Of a stretch of 64,000 bases of DNA, positions 20,610-31,313 are shown piece by piece; within the stretch, counting starts at the first letter, position 1, and the number at the start of each line of letters is the position of its first letter. The translations under genes and the position numbers were made by a program. This stretch comes from Extensimonas soli (GTDB lineage Bacteria > Pseudomonadota > Gammaproteobacteria > Burkholderiales > Burkholderiaceae_C): assembly GCF_029211265.1 (NCBI RefSeq), contig NZ_JARGEL010000010.1:1-64000 (forward strand), written 5' to 3'. Below the pieces are notes generated by a model. It was not told the origin of the DNA and did no database searches. It saw nothing but the letters and a program-made list of their open reading frames with translations.

Positions 20610-22381
20610 TGCGCGACCTCCTGCAACAGCGGCGGCAGGTAGTGATGCTCCAAACTTGGTAGCTGCTGATGGAGATGGGGCGGGCACTGGGGCCCATTTT
20701 CTTCTTGATGTTCGGGTTGGCTTTCCAGCCAAAAGCGCTGCAGCAAGCGCCCAAGCACGGCGCGGCGGTAGCTGCTAGTCGCGCGCAGGTCGGACAAGGG
20801 CGTGAACTCCGCTTGCAGGGCGTGCGCGGCGGCGTCTAGGGTGGCCTGCGTCCAGGGCTGGCCGAGCAGCGCGGCCTCGGTGGCCCGCGCCCGTGCCGGC
20901 GTGGCCGCGACGCCGCCCGCGCCTATGCGCACGCGCTGCACCACGCCCTCTGCGACTTCGACCTGCAGCGCGAGGCACACGGCCGAGATGTCGTCCTCCC
21001 AGCGCTTGGAGACCTTGTAGGCGCGCAGAAGCTGCGCCGTGTGCGGCGCTGCACCGGGCGCACCGGGAGCATCCTGCGCACCGGGCGCACCGTGCGAGTT
21101 GTGAGCACCCGGCGCGGACGACGCGGCGGGTGGCCGCGGCACCAGGATGCGCACCAACAATTCGTCGGGCGCGAGCTGGGTGCGCCGGTAGCCGGTGTAA
21201 AAGTCTTCGAGCGCGAACGTGCGCTCGCCGCGCGTGCTCGCGAGCACGAGCTGCGCGCCCAGCGCGATCAAAAGCGGCATCGAGTCGCCGATCGGCGAAC
21301 CGTTCGCCACGTTGCCACCCAGCGTGCCCGCGTTGCGCACCGGTAGCCCCGCAAAGCGCGCGCCAAAATCGTGCAGCTGCGGCCACTGCTGCGCCAGCGC
21401 GGCAAACGCATCGGTGAGCGTCACCGCCGCGCCGATGGCGATGTGGTGGGCATGCCAGTCTATGCGGCGCAGCTCGGACACGCGTGTGACATCGAGCACC
21501 TGCGCAAAGCGCCGCTGCTGCTGCGTCACCCACAGGCTCACGTCGGTGCAGCCGGCCACCACCTGCGCTTCGGGCCGCGCCGCGCGCGCCGCGAGCAGGG
21601 CCGGCAGGGTCTGTGGCGATTCATAAGCAAAATTGCCTTCCAGCCCTTTATCCTCCTGCGCAAGCAGCTTCAATAGTCGTAGCAATTCGGCTTCCTCGAC
21701 GGCCACGGCGGGCAGCGTGCCCATGCGCTGCGCCGCCTGCAGGATGGGACGGTAGCCGGTGCAGCGGCACAGGTTGCCCGAGAGCGCCTCGAGCGCCTGT
21801 TCCTGCGTGACTTCTTGACCCGCGTACCCTGCGTGCCCCGTAGCGCGCGCAGCGATCTTGTTCTGGTACAGGCCGAACAGGCTCATCACGAAACCCGGCG
21901 TGCAAAAGCCGCACTGCGAGCCGTGGCATTCGAGCAGGGCTTGCTGCACGGGGTGCAGATCGGCGCTGGACGCCGCGCCTACAGCGCCCTGGGCGCCAGG
22001 CGCAGCGGCTGCCGCAATCGGGTGCGCAGGGTGCTCGGGGCTGCAGGCATCGCCCCGCGCCTCGGTTTGGGGATCGGCAGCGGCGCACGCACGGCGCAGC
22101 AGCGGGTCGCGCGTCAGGTCTTCCACCGTCCACAGCGCCAGGCCGTCGATCGAATGCACAAGCCGAATGCAGCTGTTCACGGCCCGGTAGCGCAGCCGCC
22201 CCTCGTGCAGCTCGGCCAGCACCACGGTGCAGGCGCCGCAGTCGCCCTCGCCGCAGCCCTCTTTGGTGCCGGTCTGAGCCAGGTCTTCGCGCAGCAAGTC
22301 GAGCAAGGTGCGCTCGGGCGGCACATGCGCCAGCCTGACCAACTGGCCACGGCGCACGAAGCGTAAGGGGCGGGTGTTCAT
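20606..22381 (-). CDS. xdhA: xanthine dehydrogenase, iron-sulfur/FAD subunit
   Basis: The small subunit passes electrons from the molybdenum site through two [2Fe-2S] clusters to FAD. The 591-residue product has the first cluster ligands in TKEGCGEGDCGACTVVLAEL, the second in HGSQCGFCTPGFVMSL and GNLCRCTGYRPIL, then the FAD-binding domain (about 245-430, GCTDVSLWVTQQ and AGTLGGNVANGSPIGDSMP) and a C-terminal FAD-linked domain. It is roughly 90 residues longer than typical XdhA: an Ala/Gly/Pro insert sits between the two cluster domains (about 105-140), another near 405-435 (GAPGAQDAPGAPGAAPHTAQ), and two palindromic repeats are translated within it. It is the first gene of the pair and is divergent from the nucleoside transporter. 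Confidence 0.95.
   Translation of the reverse strand: MNTRPLRFVRRGQLVRLAHVPPERTLLDLLREDLAQTGTKEGCGEGDCGACTVVLAELHEGRLRYRAVNSCIRLVHSIDGLALWTVEDLTRDPLLRRACAAADPQTEARGDACSPEHPAHPIAAAAAPGAQGAVGAASSADLHPVQQALLECHGSQCGFCTPGFVMSLFGLYQNKIAARATGHAGYAGQEVTQEQALEALSGNLCRCTGYRPILQAAQRMGTLPAVAVEEAELLRLLKLLAQEDKGLEGNFAYESPQTLPALLAARAARPEAQVVAGCTDVSLWVTQQQRRFAQVLDVTRVSELRRIDWHAHHIAIGAAVTLTDAFAALAQQWPQLHDFGARFAGLPVRNAGTLGGNVANGSPIGDSMPLLIALGAQLVLASTRGERTFALEDFYTGYRRTQLAPDELLVRILVPRPPAASSAPGAHNSHGAPGAQDAPGAPGAAPHTAQLLRAYKVSKRWEDDISAVCLALQVEVAEGVVQRVRIGAGGVAATPARARATEAALLGQPWTQATLDAAAHALQAEFTPLSDLRATSSYRRAVLGRLLQRFWLESQPEHQEENGPQCPPHLHQQLPSLEHHYLPPLLQEVAQ
20651..20706 (-). repeat. palindromic dispersed repeat, family P, copy 3 (3' part of xdhA)
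   Basis: Reverse-complemented it reads GAAAATGGGCCCCAGTGCCC, then a spacer and ATCAGCAGCTACCAAG, a diverged copy of the family core. It is translated in frame near the C-terminus of XdhA. Confidence 0.5.
21627..21675 (+). repeat. palindromic dispersed repeat, family P, copy 4 (inside xdhA)
   Basis: It contains AAAATTGCCTTCCAGCCC and CTGCGCAAGCAGCTTCAAT, matching the family core. It lies antisense within xdhA and is translated there as LLKLLAQEDKGLEGNF, just after the second iron-sulfur domain. Confidence 0.6.
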
Positions 22382-22587
22382 GGGGAGTGAATCTGGACAA
22401 CGAAAGGGAAAAGCGGTCTATGCTCTGCGCCATTGTGCGGCGGCGGACGGACGTCGATGAAATAGCATGTTCTATGCCGGATCGGGGCCGCCAGAATCCG
22501 TCGTTCCTGAGCGTAGTGCGCTGCCAAAAAAAGAGCTTCCCGCGCATGCTGCGTGCGCTGAGGCATCGAATTTGCTTCAACATTGCT

Positions 22588-22600
22588 CCAATAAAATTGG
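22588..22600. promoter_or_regulatory. small inverted repeat CCAAT-AAA-ATTGG in the divergent purine promoter region
   Basis: The perfect 5-bp inverted repeat sits in an AT-rich patch 23 bases before the transporter ATG, in the 241-base space between divergent xdhA and the nucleoside transporter genes. It is placed like an operator or promoter element, but no regulator gene is adjacent. Confidence 0.3.
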
Positions 22601-22622
22601 GATAGCCAAGCAAGTGCACCGC

Positions 22623-24335
22623 ATGAACGCATCGTCCTCTTTGATTGCCGCGGGAAGCGACCCAGATCGCGGCTCCGCCCCGCCCCGCCTGCAGCTCGCC
22701 GGCATCCGCAAAAGCTACCCCGGCGTGGTGGCCAACGATGATGTGTCGCTCATGGTGCAGCCGGGCGAGATCCATGCGGTGCTGGGCGAAAACGGTGCGG
22801 GCAAGTCCACGCTCATGAAGATCATCTACGGCGCGGTGCAGCCCGACGCTGGCGCGGTGTGGTTCAACGGCCAGCCCGTGCAGGTGCGCAACCCGCAGGA
22901 GGCGCGCGCGCTGGGCATTGCGATGGTGTTCCAGCATTTCAGCCTGTTCGACACGCTCACCGTGGCCGAGAACGTGTGGCTGGGGCTGGACAAGGGGCTG
23001 GCGCTCGCCGAGGTCACGCGCCGCATCAGCGCCAAGGCGGCCGAATACGGGCTCGATGTCGATCCGTTGCGCCCGGTGCACACGCTGAGCGTGGGCGAGA
23101 TGCAGCGCGTGGAGATCATCCGCGCGCTGCTCGGCGCGCCGCAGCTGTTGATCCTCGACGAGCCGACCTCGGTGCTCACGCCGCAGGCGGTCGAAAAACT
23201 CTTCGTTGTGCTGCGCCGGCTTGCCAGCGAGGGCTGCAGCATCCTCTACATCAGCCACAAGCTGCACGAGATTCGCGCGTTGTGCACGGCTTGCACGGTG
23301 CTGCGCGGCGGCAAGGTCACGGGCGTGTGCAATCCGGCGCTCGAATCGAACGCCTCGCTCTCGCGCCTGATGATTGGCGCCGAGCCGCCCGCGCTGCAGC
23401 ACCGCGCGGCGCCGCCGGGTGCGCCCGTGCTGCGCGTGCAGGGCTTGTCGCTGCGGCGCGCCGATCCGTTTGGCGTCGATCTGGTCGATGTGCGGCTGGA
23501 GGTGCGTGCGGGCGAGGTCGCGGGTATTGCGGGCGTGTCGGGCAACGGGCAAAAGGAACTGCTCGCCGCGCTTTCGGGCGAGGACACGCGCGCCGCGCCC
23601 GGCAGCATCGAGATCGTGGGGCCGGGCGCGGGCCGGCAGGGGCAGGAAGTGAGCCAGCAAGGCCAAGATGTGAGCCGGCAAGGCCCGCGGGCGCGCCGTG
23701 CGCTGGGCCTGCACTTCGTGCCCGAGGAGCGCCTGGGCCGTGGCGCCGTGCCCAGCATGGACCTGGCGCACAACCTGCTGCTCACGCGCGCGCAGGCCGT
23801 GGCCGCGGGCGGCTGGATTCGGCTTGCGGCGCTGCAGGCGCAGGCGCGCGGCATCATCGAGCGCTTTCGCGTGCGCGCGGCCGGGCCGCAGGCGCCCGCG
23901 CAGTCGCTGTCGGGCGGCAATCTGCAAAAGTTCATCGTCGGGCGCGAGATCGACGCCCGGCCGCGCCTCTTCATCGTCGCGCAGCCGACCTGGGGCGTGG
24001 ACGTGGGCGCGGCGGCGCAGATCCGTGCCGAGATTTTGGCGCTGCGCGATGCGGGCTGCGCGGTGCTCGTGCTCAGCGAGGAGCTCGACGAGCTGTTCGA
24101 GCTCAGCGACCGGCTGCATGTGCTGGCCAAGGGGCGGCTGTCGCCCGCGGTGTCACGCGCCGAGGCCACGGTGGCGCAGATCGGCGCCTGGATGAGCGGC
24201 CTGTGGCACGCCGAAGTGCAAGGGCATCTGGCGCAGAGGGCCGAAATGTCTTCAGAATCGTCGTCCGAATCGCGGCCTCAAAACCCCGGCGCGCCTGCGT
24301 CCACCTCCGACGGAGCCACGCATGCTGCGGCTTGA
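22623..24335 (+). CDS. nucleoside ABC transporter, duplicated ATP-binding protein (NupO/BmpB type)
   Basis: This is the ATPase of a CUT2-like importer for purine nucleosides. The 570-residue protein has two ABC domains. The first (about 27-265) has Walker A GENGAGKST, signature LSVGEMQRVEI and Walker B LLILDEPTSVLTP. The second (about 285-540) has the degenerate Walker A GVSGNGQKEL, signature LSGGNLQKFIVGREI and FIVAQPTWGVDVGAAAQ, as usual in this family. The ATG at 22623 gives MNASSSL; upstream in-frame codons lie in the promoter region. Its 3' end overlaps the first permease gene by 14 bases. Confidence 0.92.
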   Translation: MNASSSLIAAGSDPDRGSAPPRLQLAGIRKSYPGVVANDDVSLMVQPGEIHAVLGENGAGKSTLMKIIYGAVQPDAGAVWFNGQPVQVRNPQEARALGIAMVFQHFSLFDTLTVAENVWLGLDKGLALAEVTRRISAKAAEYGLDVDPLRPVHTLSVGEMQRVEIIRALLGAPQLLILDEPTSVLTPQAVEKLFVVLRRLASEGCSILYISHKLHEIRALCTACTVLRGGKVTGVCNPALESNASLSRLMIGAEPPALQHRAAPPGAPVLRVQGLSLRRADPFGVDLVDVRLEVRAGEVAGIAGVSGNGQKELLAALSGEDTRAAPGSIEIVGPGAGRQGQEVSQQGQDVSRQGPRARRALGLHFVPEERLGRGAVPSMDLAHNLLLTRAQAVAAGGWIRLAALQAQARGIIERFRVRAAGPQAPAQSLSGGNLQKFIVGREIDARPRLFIVAQPTWGVDVGAAAQIRAEILALRDAGCAVLVLSEELDELFELSDRLHVLAKGRLSPAVSRAEATVAQIGAWMSGLWHAEVQGHLAQRAEMSSESSSESRPQNPGAPASTSDGATHAAA

Positions 24336-25401
24336 GCCCCGGCCGGCACCCTCGCGCGGCTGGACGTATGCCTCGCCGCTGCTCGCGCTCGCGCTCACGG
24401 TGCTCATCGCCGTGGCGCTGTTCGCGCTGCTGGGCAAAGACCCGTTGCGCGGCCTGCAGGCGTTTTTCTGGGAGCCCGTCAAATCGGCCTACGCGCTCGG
24501 CGAGCTGCTGGTCAAGGCCACACCGTTGCTGTTGATCGCGCTCGGGCTCGCGGTGTGCTTTCGCTCCAACGTGTGGAACATCGGCGCCGAGGGGCAATAC
24601 ATCCTCGGCGCGATCAGCGCGGGCGGCGTGGCGCTGCTCGCGACGCCCGAGACGGGCCGCTGGATCGTGCCCGCGCTGCTGCTCGCGGGCGTGCTCGGTG
24701 GCATGGCCTGGGCCGCGCTCACGGCGCTGCTGCGCGATCGTTTTCACGCGAACGAAATCCTCGTGAGCCTGATGCTGGTCTATGTGGCTTCGCTGCTGCT
24801 CAGTTATCTGGTGTTCGGGCCGTGGAAAGACCCGCAGGGCTACAACTTTCCGCAGACGCGCATGTTCGAGCGCGTGACGCAGATTCCGCGCCTGTGGCCG
24901 GGCACGCGCGTGCACGTCGGCCTGCTGCTCGCGCTTGTGGCGGCGGCGGGGCTGTGGGTGTTTTTGTTTCGCACGCGCGCGGGCTTTGCGCAGCAGGTGG
25001 GCGGGCTTGCGCCTGCGGCGGCGCGCTACGCGGGCTTTTCTTCGCGGCGCGCGCTGTGGCTCGCGCTGCTGCTGTCGGGCGGGCTTGCGGGGCTGGCCGG
25101 GGCGCTCGAAGTCGCGGGGCCCATCGGGCAGCTCACGCCCTACGTGCCCGCGGGCTACGGCTTTGCCGCGATCATCGTCGCCTTCGTCGGGCGGCTGCAC
25201 CCGGTGGGCATGGTGCTCTCGGCCTTGCTGATGAGCATGTTCTACATCGGCGGCGAGCTCGCGCAGTCGCGCCTGGGGCTGCCCAAGTCGATCACGGGGG
25301 TGTTCCAGGGCCTGCTGCTGTTTACGCTGCTGGCCTGCGACACGCTGATCGCGTACCGCGTGCGCTGGGGCCGCCTCGGTGCGCGGCAGGCAGGGGGTTG
25401 A
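24322..25401 (+). CDS. nucleoside ABC transporter permease 1 (NupP/BmpC type)
   Basis: The 359-residue protein has about eight to ten membrane helices, beginning ASPLLALALTVLIAVALFAL, and the family motif RSNVWNIGAEGQYILGAI at about 85-102, plus FHANEILVSLMLVYVASLLL. It pairs with the next gene to form the transmembrane channel of the importer. Its start overlaps the ATPase gene, and its stop lies 3 bases before the second permease. Confidence 0.93.
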   Translation: MLRLEPRPAPSRGWTYASPLLALALTVLIAVALFALLGKDPLRGLQAFFWEPVKSAYALGELLVKATPLLLIALGLAVCFRSNVWNIGAEGQYILGAISAGGVALLATPETGRWIVPALLLAGVLGGMAWAALTALLRDRFHANEILVSLMLVYVASLLLSYLVFGPWKDPQGYNFPQTRMFERVTQIPRLWPGTRVHVGLLLALVAAAGLWVFLFRTRAGFAQQVGGLAPAAARYAGFSSRRALWLALLLSGGLAGLAGALEVAGPIGQLTPYVPAGYGFAAIIVAFVGRLHPVGMVLSALLMSMFYIGGELAQSRLGLPKSITGVFQGLLLFTLLACDTLIAYRVRWGRLGARQAGG

Positions 25402-25404
25402 GGC

Positions 25405-26322
25405 ATGGAATCCTACGCATTGCTCATTGCCGCCACGCTGAACGCAGGCACGGTGCTCGCACTCGCGGCGCTGGGGCTGCTCATCAACGAAAAGGCCGGC
25501 GTCGTCAACCTGGGCGCCGAGGGCATGATGCTGTGCGCCGCGATCGCCGGCTTTGCCACCGTGGTGCACACGGGCAATACCTGGCTGGGCTTTGCTGCGG
25601 GCATGGCGGTGGGCGCGCTGCTTGCGGCCGCGTTCGGCCTGCTCGTGGTCTGGCTGCACACCAACCAGTACGCCACGGGGCTCGCGCTGAGCCTGTTCGG
25701 CAGCGGTTTTTCGGCCTTCGTGGGCATAGGCTACGTGCAGGCCAAACTGCCCGAGTTGCCGCGCTACGCGATTCCCGTGCTGGGCGACGTGCCGCTGCTC
25801 GGGCCGGCGCTGTTTCGCCAGCACCCGCTCGTGTACCTGACCATGCTGCTCACGGCGGCGCTCGCGTGGTTTTTGTACCGCGCGCGCGCCGGGCTGGTGC
25901 TGCGCGCGGTGGGCGAGTCGCCCGCGGCGGCGCACGCGCTCGGCTACCCGGTGCGGCGCATCCGCCTTGCGGCGGTGATGGTGGGCGGCGCGCTGTGCGG
26001 CCTCGCGGGCGCTTACCTTTCGACGGTGTATACCCCGCTGTGGGCCGAGGGCATGGTCGCGGGGCGCGGCTGGATCGCGCTCGCGCTCACCACCTTTGCC
26101 ACCTGGCGCCCGGCACGGGTATTGCTTGGTGCGTACCTGTTCGGCGGCGTGACCATGCTGCAGTTTCACCTGCAGGCCACGGGCGTGGAGCTGCCCAGCC
26201 AGTGGCTGAGCATGTTGCCCTACGTGGCCACCATCGTGGTGCTCGCGCTGATTTCGCGCAACCCGGTCTGGATTCGTGTCAACATGCCGGCCTCGCTCGG
26301 CAAGCCGTTCCATCCGGGGTGA
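25405..26322 (+). CDS. nucleoside ABC transporter permease 2 (NupQ/BmpD type)
   Basis: The 305-residue protein has about eight membrane helices with the paralogous permease motif LINEKAGVVNLGAEGMMLCA at about 29-48 and GLALSLFGSGFSAFVG. The start MESYALLIAATLNAGTVLAL is the usual first helix. It completes the channel with the preceding permease, in the same tightly packed operon. Confidence 0.93.
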   Translation: MESYALLIAATLNAGTVLALAALGLLINEKAGVVNLGAEGMMLCAAIAGFATVVHTGNTWLGFAAGMAVGALLAAAFGLLVVWLHTNQYATGLALSLFGSGFSAFVGIGYVQAKLPELPRYAIPVLGDVPLLGPALFRQHPLVYLTMLLTAALAWFLYRARAGLVLRAVGESPAAAHALGYPVRRIRLAAVMVGGALCGLAGAYLSTVYTPLWAEGMVAGRGWIALALTTFATWRPARVLLGAYLFGGVTMLQFHLQATGVELPSQWLSMLPYVATIVVLALISRNPVWIRVNMPASLGKPFHPG

Positions 26323-26397
26323 TTTTGGCCCTCTGCGGTCGCGGCCGCGCTTCGATTTTCGTCCCTGCAAGCCCTCTGTTCTGGAAGGAATCCCCCC

Positions 26398-28744
<2,347 letters not shown>

Positions 28745-28836
28745 CCGCGCCTGCGGAGGCGCTCTTCCGCGCATGCGGAGCGCGCGTTGATCGCTCAACC
28801 CAGATTGTTCATGAGGACGTGGGACGATGGTTCCCT

Positions 28837-28948
28837 GTCATTGCGAGGGCCGAAGGCCCGCGGCAATCCATATGGCCTTCGATGCAGCGCCTGCGTCCCT
28901 TGCAAAACCGGGACTGGATTGCCGCGCCCCTGCGGGGCTCGCAATGAC
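28837..28948. repeat. miniature inverted-repeat element (GTCATTGCGAG ends)
   Basis: The left end GTCATTGCGAGGGCCGAAGG with GCGGCAATCCA is mirrored by TGGATTGCCGCGCCCCTG and CTCGCAATGAC at the right end. The 112-bp unit folds as a long hairpin. The GTCATTGCGAG/CAATCCA pattern is a widespread bacterial intergenic repeat type; no transposase is encoded. Confidence 0.8.
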
Positions 28949-28974
28949 GGGTTTCCTTGCAGCGGCCAAAATGA

Positions 28975-29058
28975 CCGTCAGCCGTCAGCCGTCAGCCGTC
29001 AGCCGTCAGCCGTCAGCCGTCAGCCGTCAGCCGTCAGCCGTCAGCCGTCAGCCGTCAG
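28975..29058. repeat. heptanucleotide tandem repeat (CCGTCAG)12
   Basis: Twelve perfect 7-bp units cover 84 bases, 122 bases upstream of the MFS transporter ATG. There are no spacers. Because 7 is not a multiple of 3, no protein frame would survive a change in number; the tract is intergenic. Confidence 0.97.
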
Positions 29059-29180
29059 CCAGCGCCTGCGTAGGTGCGCAGCACCGCCGAATGGACAATC
29101 TGGGTTCAACCGGGGCAGGCTGTCGCGCGCGGTGAAGCTGTGACAATGCGCACACAACAAGCTCACCCAGAGACAGCACC

Positions 29181-30473
29181 ATGCGCAGCGCCCCCAGCTC
29201 GGCTCCAAACCTTCCTCCACCGGCGCCTCTTGGCACACCCGCCGCGCAGCGTCCGATGGACATCGCGCTCGCAGGGCTGGTGGCGCTGGCCGTGGCCATG
29301 GGCATAGGGCGCTTTGCGTTCACGCCGCTGCTGCCCATGATGCTGCACGATGGCCTGCTCGACCTGCCCGGCGCGAGCTGGCTCGCGAGCGCGAACTATT
29401 TCGGCTACCTGGTCGGCGCCGTGCTGTGCACGCTGCAGCCCTGGCTGTGGGCGCGGCTGCGTGTGCTGCCCCTGTTTGCCTTCGTCACGCTGGTGCGCGG
29501 CGGGCTCGTGGCGACGGGGCTGCTCACGCTCGCGATGGCCTGGCCCGCGCCTGCGGCCTGGCCCGTGCTGCGCTTTGCCGCGGGCGTAACGAGCGCCGTG
29601 GTGTTCGTCTATACCTCGGGCTGGTGCATGGCGCGGCTCGCGCGGCTGGGTGTGCCTGCGCTCAGCGGCATGATCTACATGGGGCCGGGCGCGGGCATCG
29701 TGCTCAGCGGCCTCGCGGCCAGCGCCATGACGGCCTGGCACTGGCGCGCTGCGGCGGGCTGGGTGCTGTTCGGCCTGCTCGCCTGGGTGCTCGCGGCCTC
29801 GGTCTGGCGCACCCTGCGCGGCGGGGATGAGCGTCTGCACGCCGGTGCACCGGCCGCAGGACAGACAGGGAGCGGCGTGAGCACGCCGCCACAGGGCCGC
29901 GCCGAGATGGCCTGGCTCGCGCTGGCTTACGGCCTCGCAGGCTTTGGCTACATCATCACCGCAACCTTTCTGCCCGTGATTGCGCGCACGGCCTTGCCCG
30001 GCTCGGCCTGGCTGGACCTGTTTTGGCCCATGTTCGGCCTGGGCGTGATGGCCGGCGCGCTGCTCGTCTCGCGCCTGCCGCACGGCGGTGACTTTCGCCT
30101 GCGTCTGATCGTGTGCTATGTGCTGCAGGCCGCGGGCGTGGCGGCAAGCCTCTACAGCCCGAGTCTGGCGGGCTTCGTGCTCGGCAGCGTGCTGCTGGGC
30201 GTGCCTTTTACCGCGATCACTTTCTTTGCGATGCACGAGGTGCGCCGCCTGCGCCCGGCCCAGGCCGCGAGCTTCATCGGCCTGCTCACGGCCATGTATG
30301 GCGTAGGGCAGATCCTCGGCCCGGCGCTGGTCGCGCTGTTGCTGCGCCGCCTGCCCGACGCGGCGGCGGGATTTGCGCTGTCGCTCGAAGTCGCCGCGGG
30401 CGCGCTGATCATCGGTGCGCTGATCTACGCGGGCATGGTGTGGGCGTATCCCATGCGCGCGGCCAAGTCGTAA
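29181..30473 (+). CDS. MFS transporter, YbfB/YjiJ family
   Basis: The 430-residue protein has about twelve membrane helices and the subgroup signature GIGRFAFTPLLPMMLHDGLL near residues 40-59, followed by SWLASANYFGYLVGAVLCTL. Members are putative exporters or sugar-type permeases with no agreed substrate. The first 27 residues (Pro/Ala-rich) are unstructured and precede MDIALAGLVALAVAMGIGRF, where an alternative start lies. It stands between the repeat island and a TetR regulator on the same strand, 114 bases away. Confidence 0.85.
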   Translation: MRSAPSSAPNLPPPAPLGTPAAQRPMDIALAGLVALAVAMGIGRFAFTPLLPMMLHDGLLDLPGASWLASANYFGYLVGAVLCTLQPWLWARLRVLPLFAFVTLVRGGLVATGLLTLAMAWPAPAAWPVLRFAAGVTSAVVFVYTSGWCMARLARLGVPALSGMIYMGPGAGIVLSGLAASAMTAWHWRAAAGWVLFGLLAWVLAASVWRTLRGGDERLHAGAPAAGQTGSGVSTPPQGRAEMAWLALAYGLAGFGYIITATFLPVIARTALPGSAWLDLFWPMFGLGVMAGALLVSRLPHGGDFRLRLIVCYVLQAAGVAASLYSPSLAGFVLGSVLLGVPFTAITFFAMHEVRRLRPAQAASFIGLLTAMYGVGQILGPALVALLLRRLPDAAAGFALSLEVAAGALIIGALIYAGMVWAYPMRAAKS

Positions 30474-30561
30474 CGGCGCGGCAGATTTTCGGAGCTGAGC
30501 CATGGCCGCGCGCGGGGCATGGCAGTCCGGCGCGAGGGATCTTCGCACTTCGGGCAAAATA

Positions 30562-30587
30562 GCACGGTCGTTCTATTTTGACCGTGC
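30562..30587. promoter_or_regulatory. inverted repeat GCACGGTC-N10-GACCGTGC, probable TetR operator
   Basis: The perfect 8-bp inverted repeat with a 10-base AT-rich spacer ends directly at the ATG of the TetR gene at 30588. A repressor bound there would block its own transcription start or, if the transcript is leaderless, its promoter. Confidence 0.6.
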
Positions 30588-31313
30588 ATGTCCAGTCCCT
30601 CGAACTCGCCGCAATCTCCCGTGCCTTCGGCGCCAGGGCGCGCAGCGCCCGATCCAGCGGCGCGCGCGGGCCGCGCCCTGCAAAAAGGCCGGCAGACCAA
30701 GGCCGCGATCGTCGATGCGGCGCTCGGGCTTGCGACGCACATCGGACTCGAGGGCCTCTCCGTGGGGGCGCTGGCCGAGCGCATGGGCATGAGCAAGTCG
30801 GGCGTGTTTGCGCACTTCGGCTCGCGCGAGGAATTGCAGATCTCGGTGATCCGCGAATACCACGCGCGCTTCGAGCAAGAGGTGTTCTACCCCGCCTTGC
30901 AGGCCCCGCGCGGCGTGGCGCGCCTGCGCGCGCTGTTCGAGCGCTGGATGGCGCGCACCTCGGTCGAGATCGACTCGGGCTGCCTCTACATCAGCGGCGC
31001 GGTCGAGTTCGACGACCGGCCGGGCCCGGTGCGCGACGCGCTCGCGTCTTCGGTATGCACCTGGCACGCGGCCTTGAAGCGCGCGATTGTGCTGTGCAAG
31101 GAGTGCGGCGAACTGCGCGCCGACACGGACGAGGAGCAGATGCTGTTCGAAATCCACGGCCTGATCCTCGCGCTGCACTACGAGGCACGCTTTTTACAAA
31201 CGCCCGGCTCGCTCGCACGCGCGCTCACGGGCTTTGACCACATCCTGCAGCGTTATGGTGCAAAAGTGCCGCCAACGCAGGTTTTACCTTCACCCTCCAC
31301 TCCCAAGGAATGA
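30588..31313 (+). CDS. TetR-family regulator of an acyl-CoA degradation group
   Basis: The 241-residue protein has a disordered Ser/Pro/Ala start (1-35), then the helix-turn-helix (about 40-85: KAAIVDAALGLATHIGLEGL and GMSKSGVFAHFGSREELQIS) and a C-terminal ligand domain with EIDSGCLYISGAVEFDDRPG. A perfect inverted repeat lies immediately before its ATG. Its stop overlaps the acyl-CoA dehydrogenase ATG as ATGA, so it is the first gene of the group and probably senses an acyl-CoA. There is no purine-rich ribosome site upstream, so translation may be leaderless or begin later. Confidence 0.85.
   Translation: MSSPSNSPQSPVPSAPGRAAPDPAARAGRALQKGRQTKAAIVDAALGLATHIGLEGLSVGALAERMGMSKSGVFAHFGSREELQISVIREYHARFEQEVFYPALQAPRGVARLRALFERWMARTSVEIDSGCLYISGAVEFDDRPGPVRDALASSVCTWHAALKRAIVLCKECGELRADTDEEQMLFEIHGLILALHYEARFLQTPGSLARALTGFDHILQRYGAKVPPTQVLPSPSTPKE

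Larger units (their letters stand above)
28797..29106. repeat. repeat island bounded by inverted copies of repeat family G
   Basis: AACCCAGATTGTTCAT (28797-28812) and ATGGACAATCTGGGTT (29091-29106) are inverted copies, 15 of 16 matching. Between them lie a 112-bp inverted-repeat element and twelve copies of a heptamer. The whole stretch 28745-29180 has no convincing gene. Confidence 0.75.

Noticed and set aside
19347-20642. Long plus-strand open frame opposite xdhB
   Set aside because: It is antisense to conserved molybdopterin-subunit motifs and has shadow-type composition.
28975-29058. CRISPR array
   Set aside because: The repeat unit is 7 bp, units are contiguous with no spacers, and no cas gene is present.
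28787-29143. Protein-coding frames through the repeat island
   Set aside because: Open frames there translate a hairpin element and heptamer repeats in several frames at once, with no ribosome site or family resemblance.
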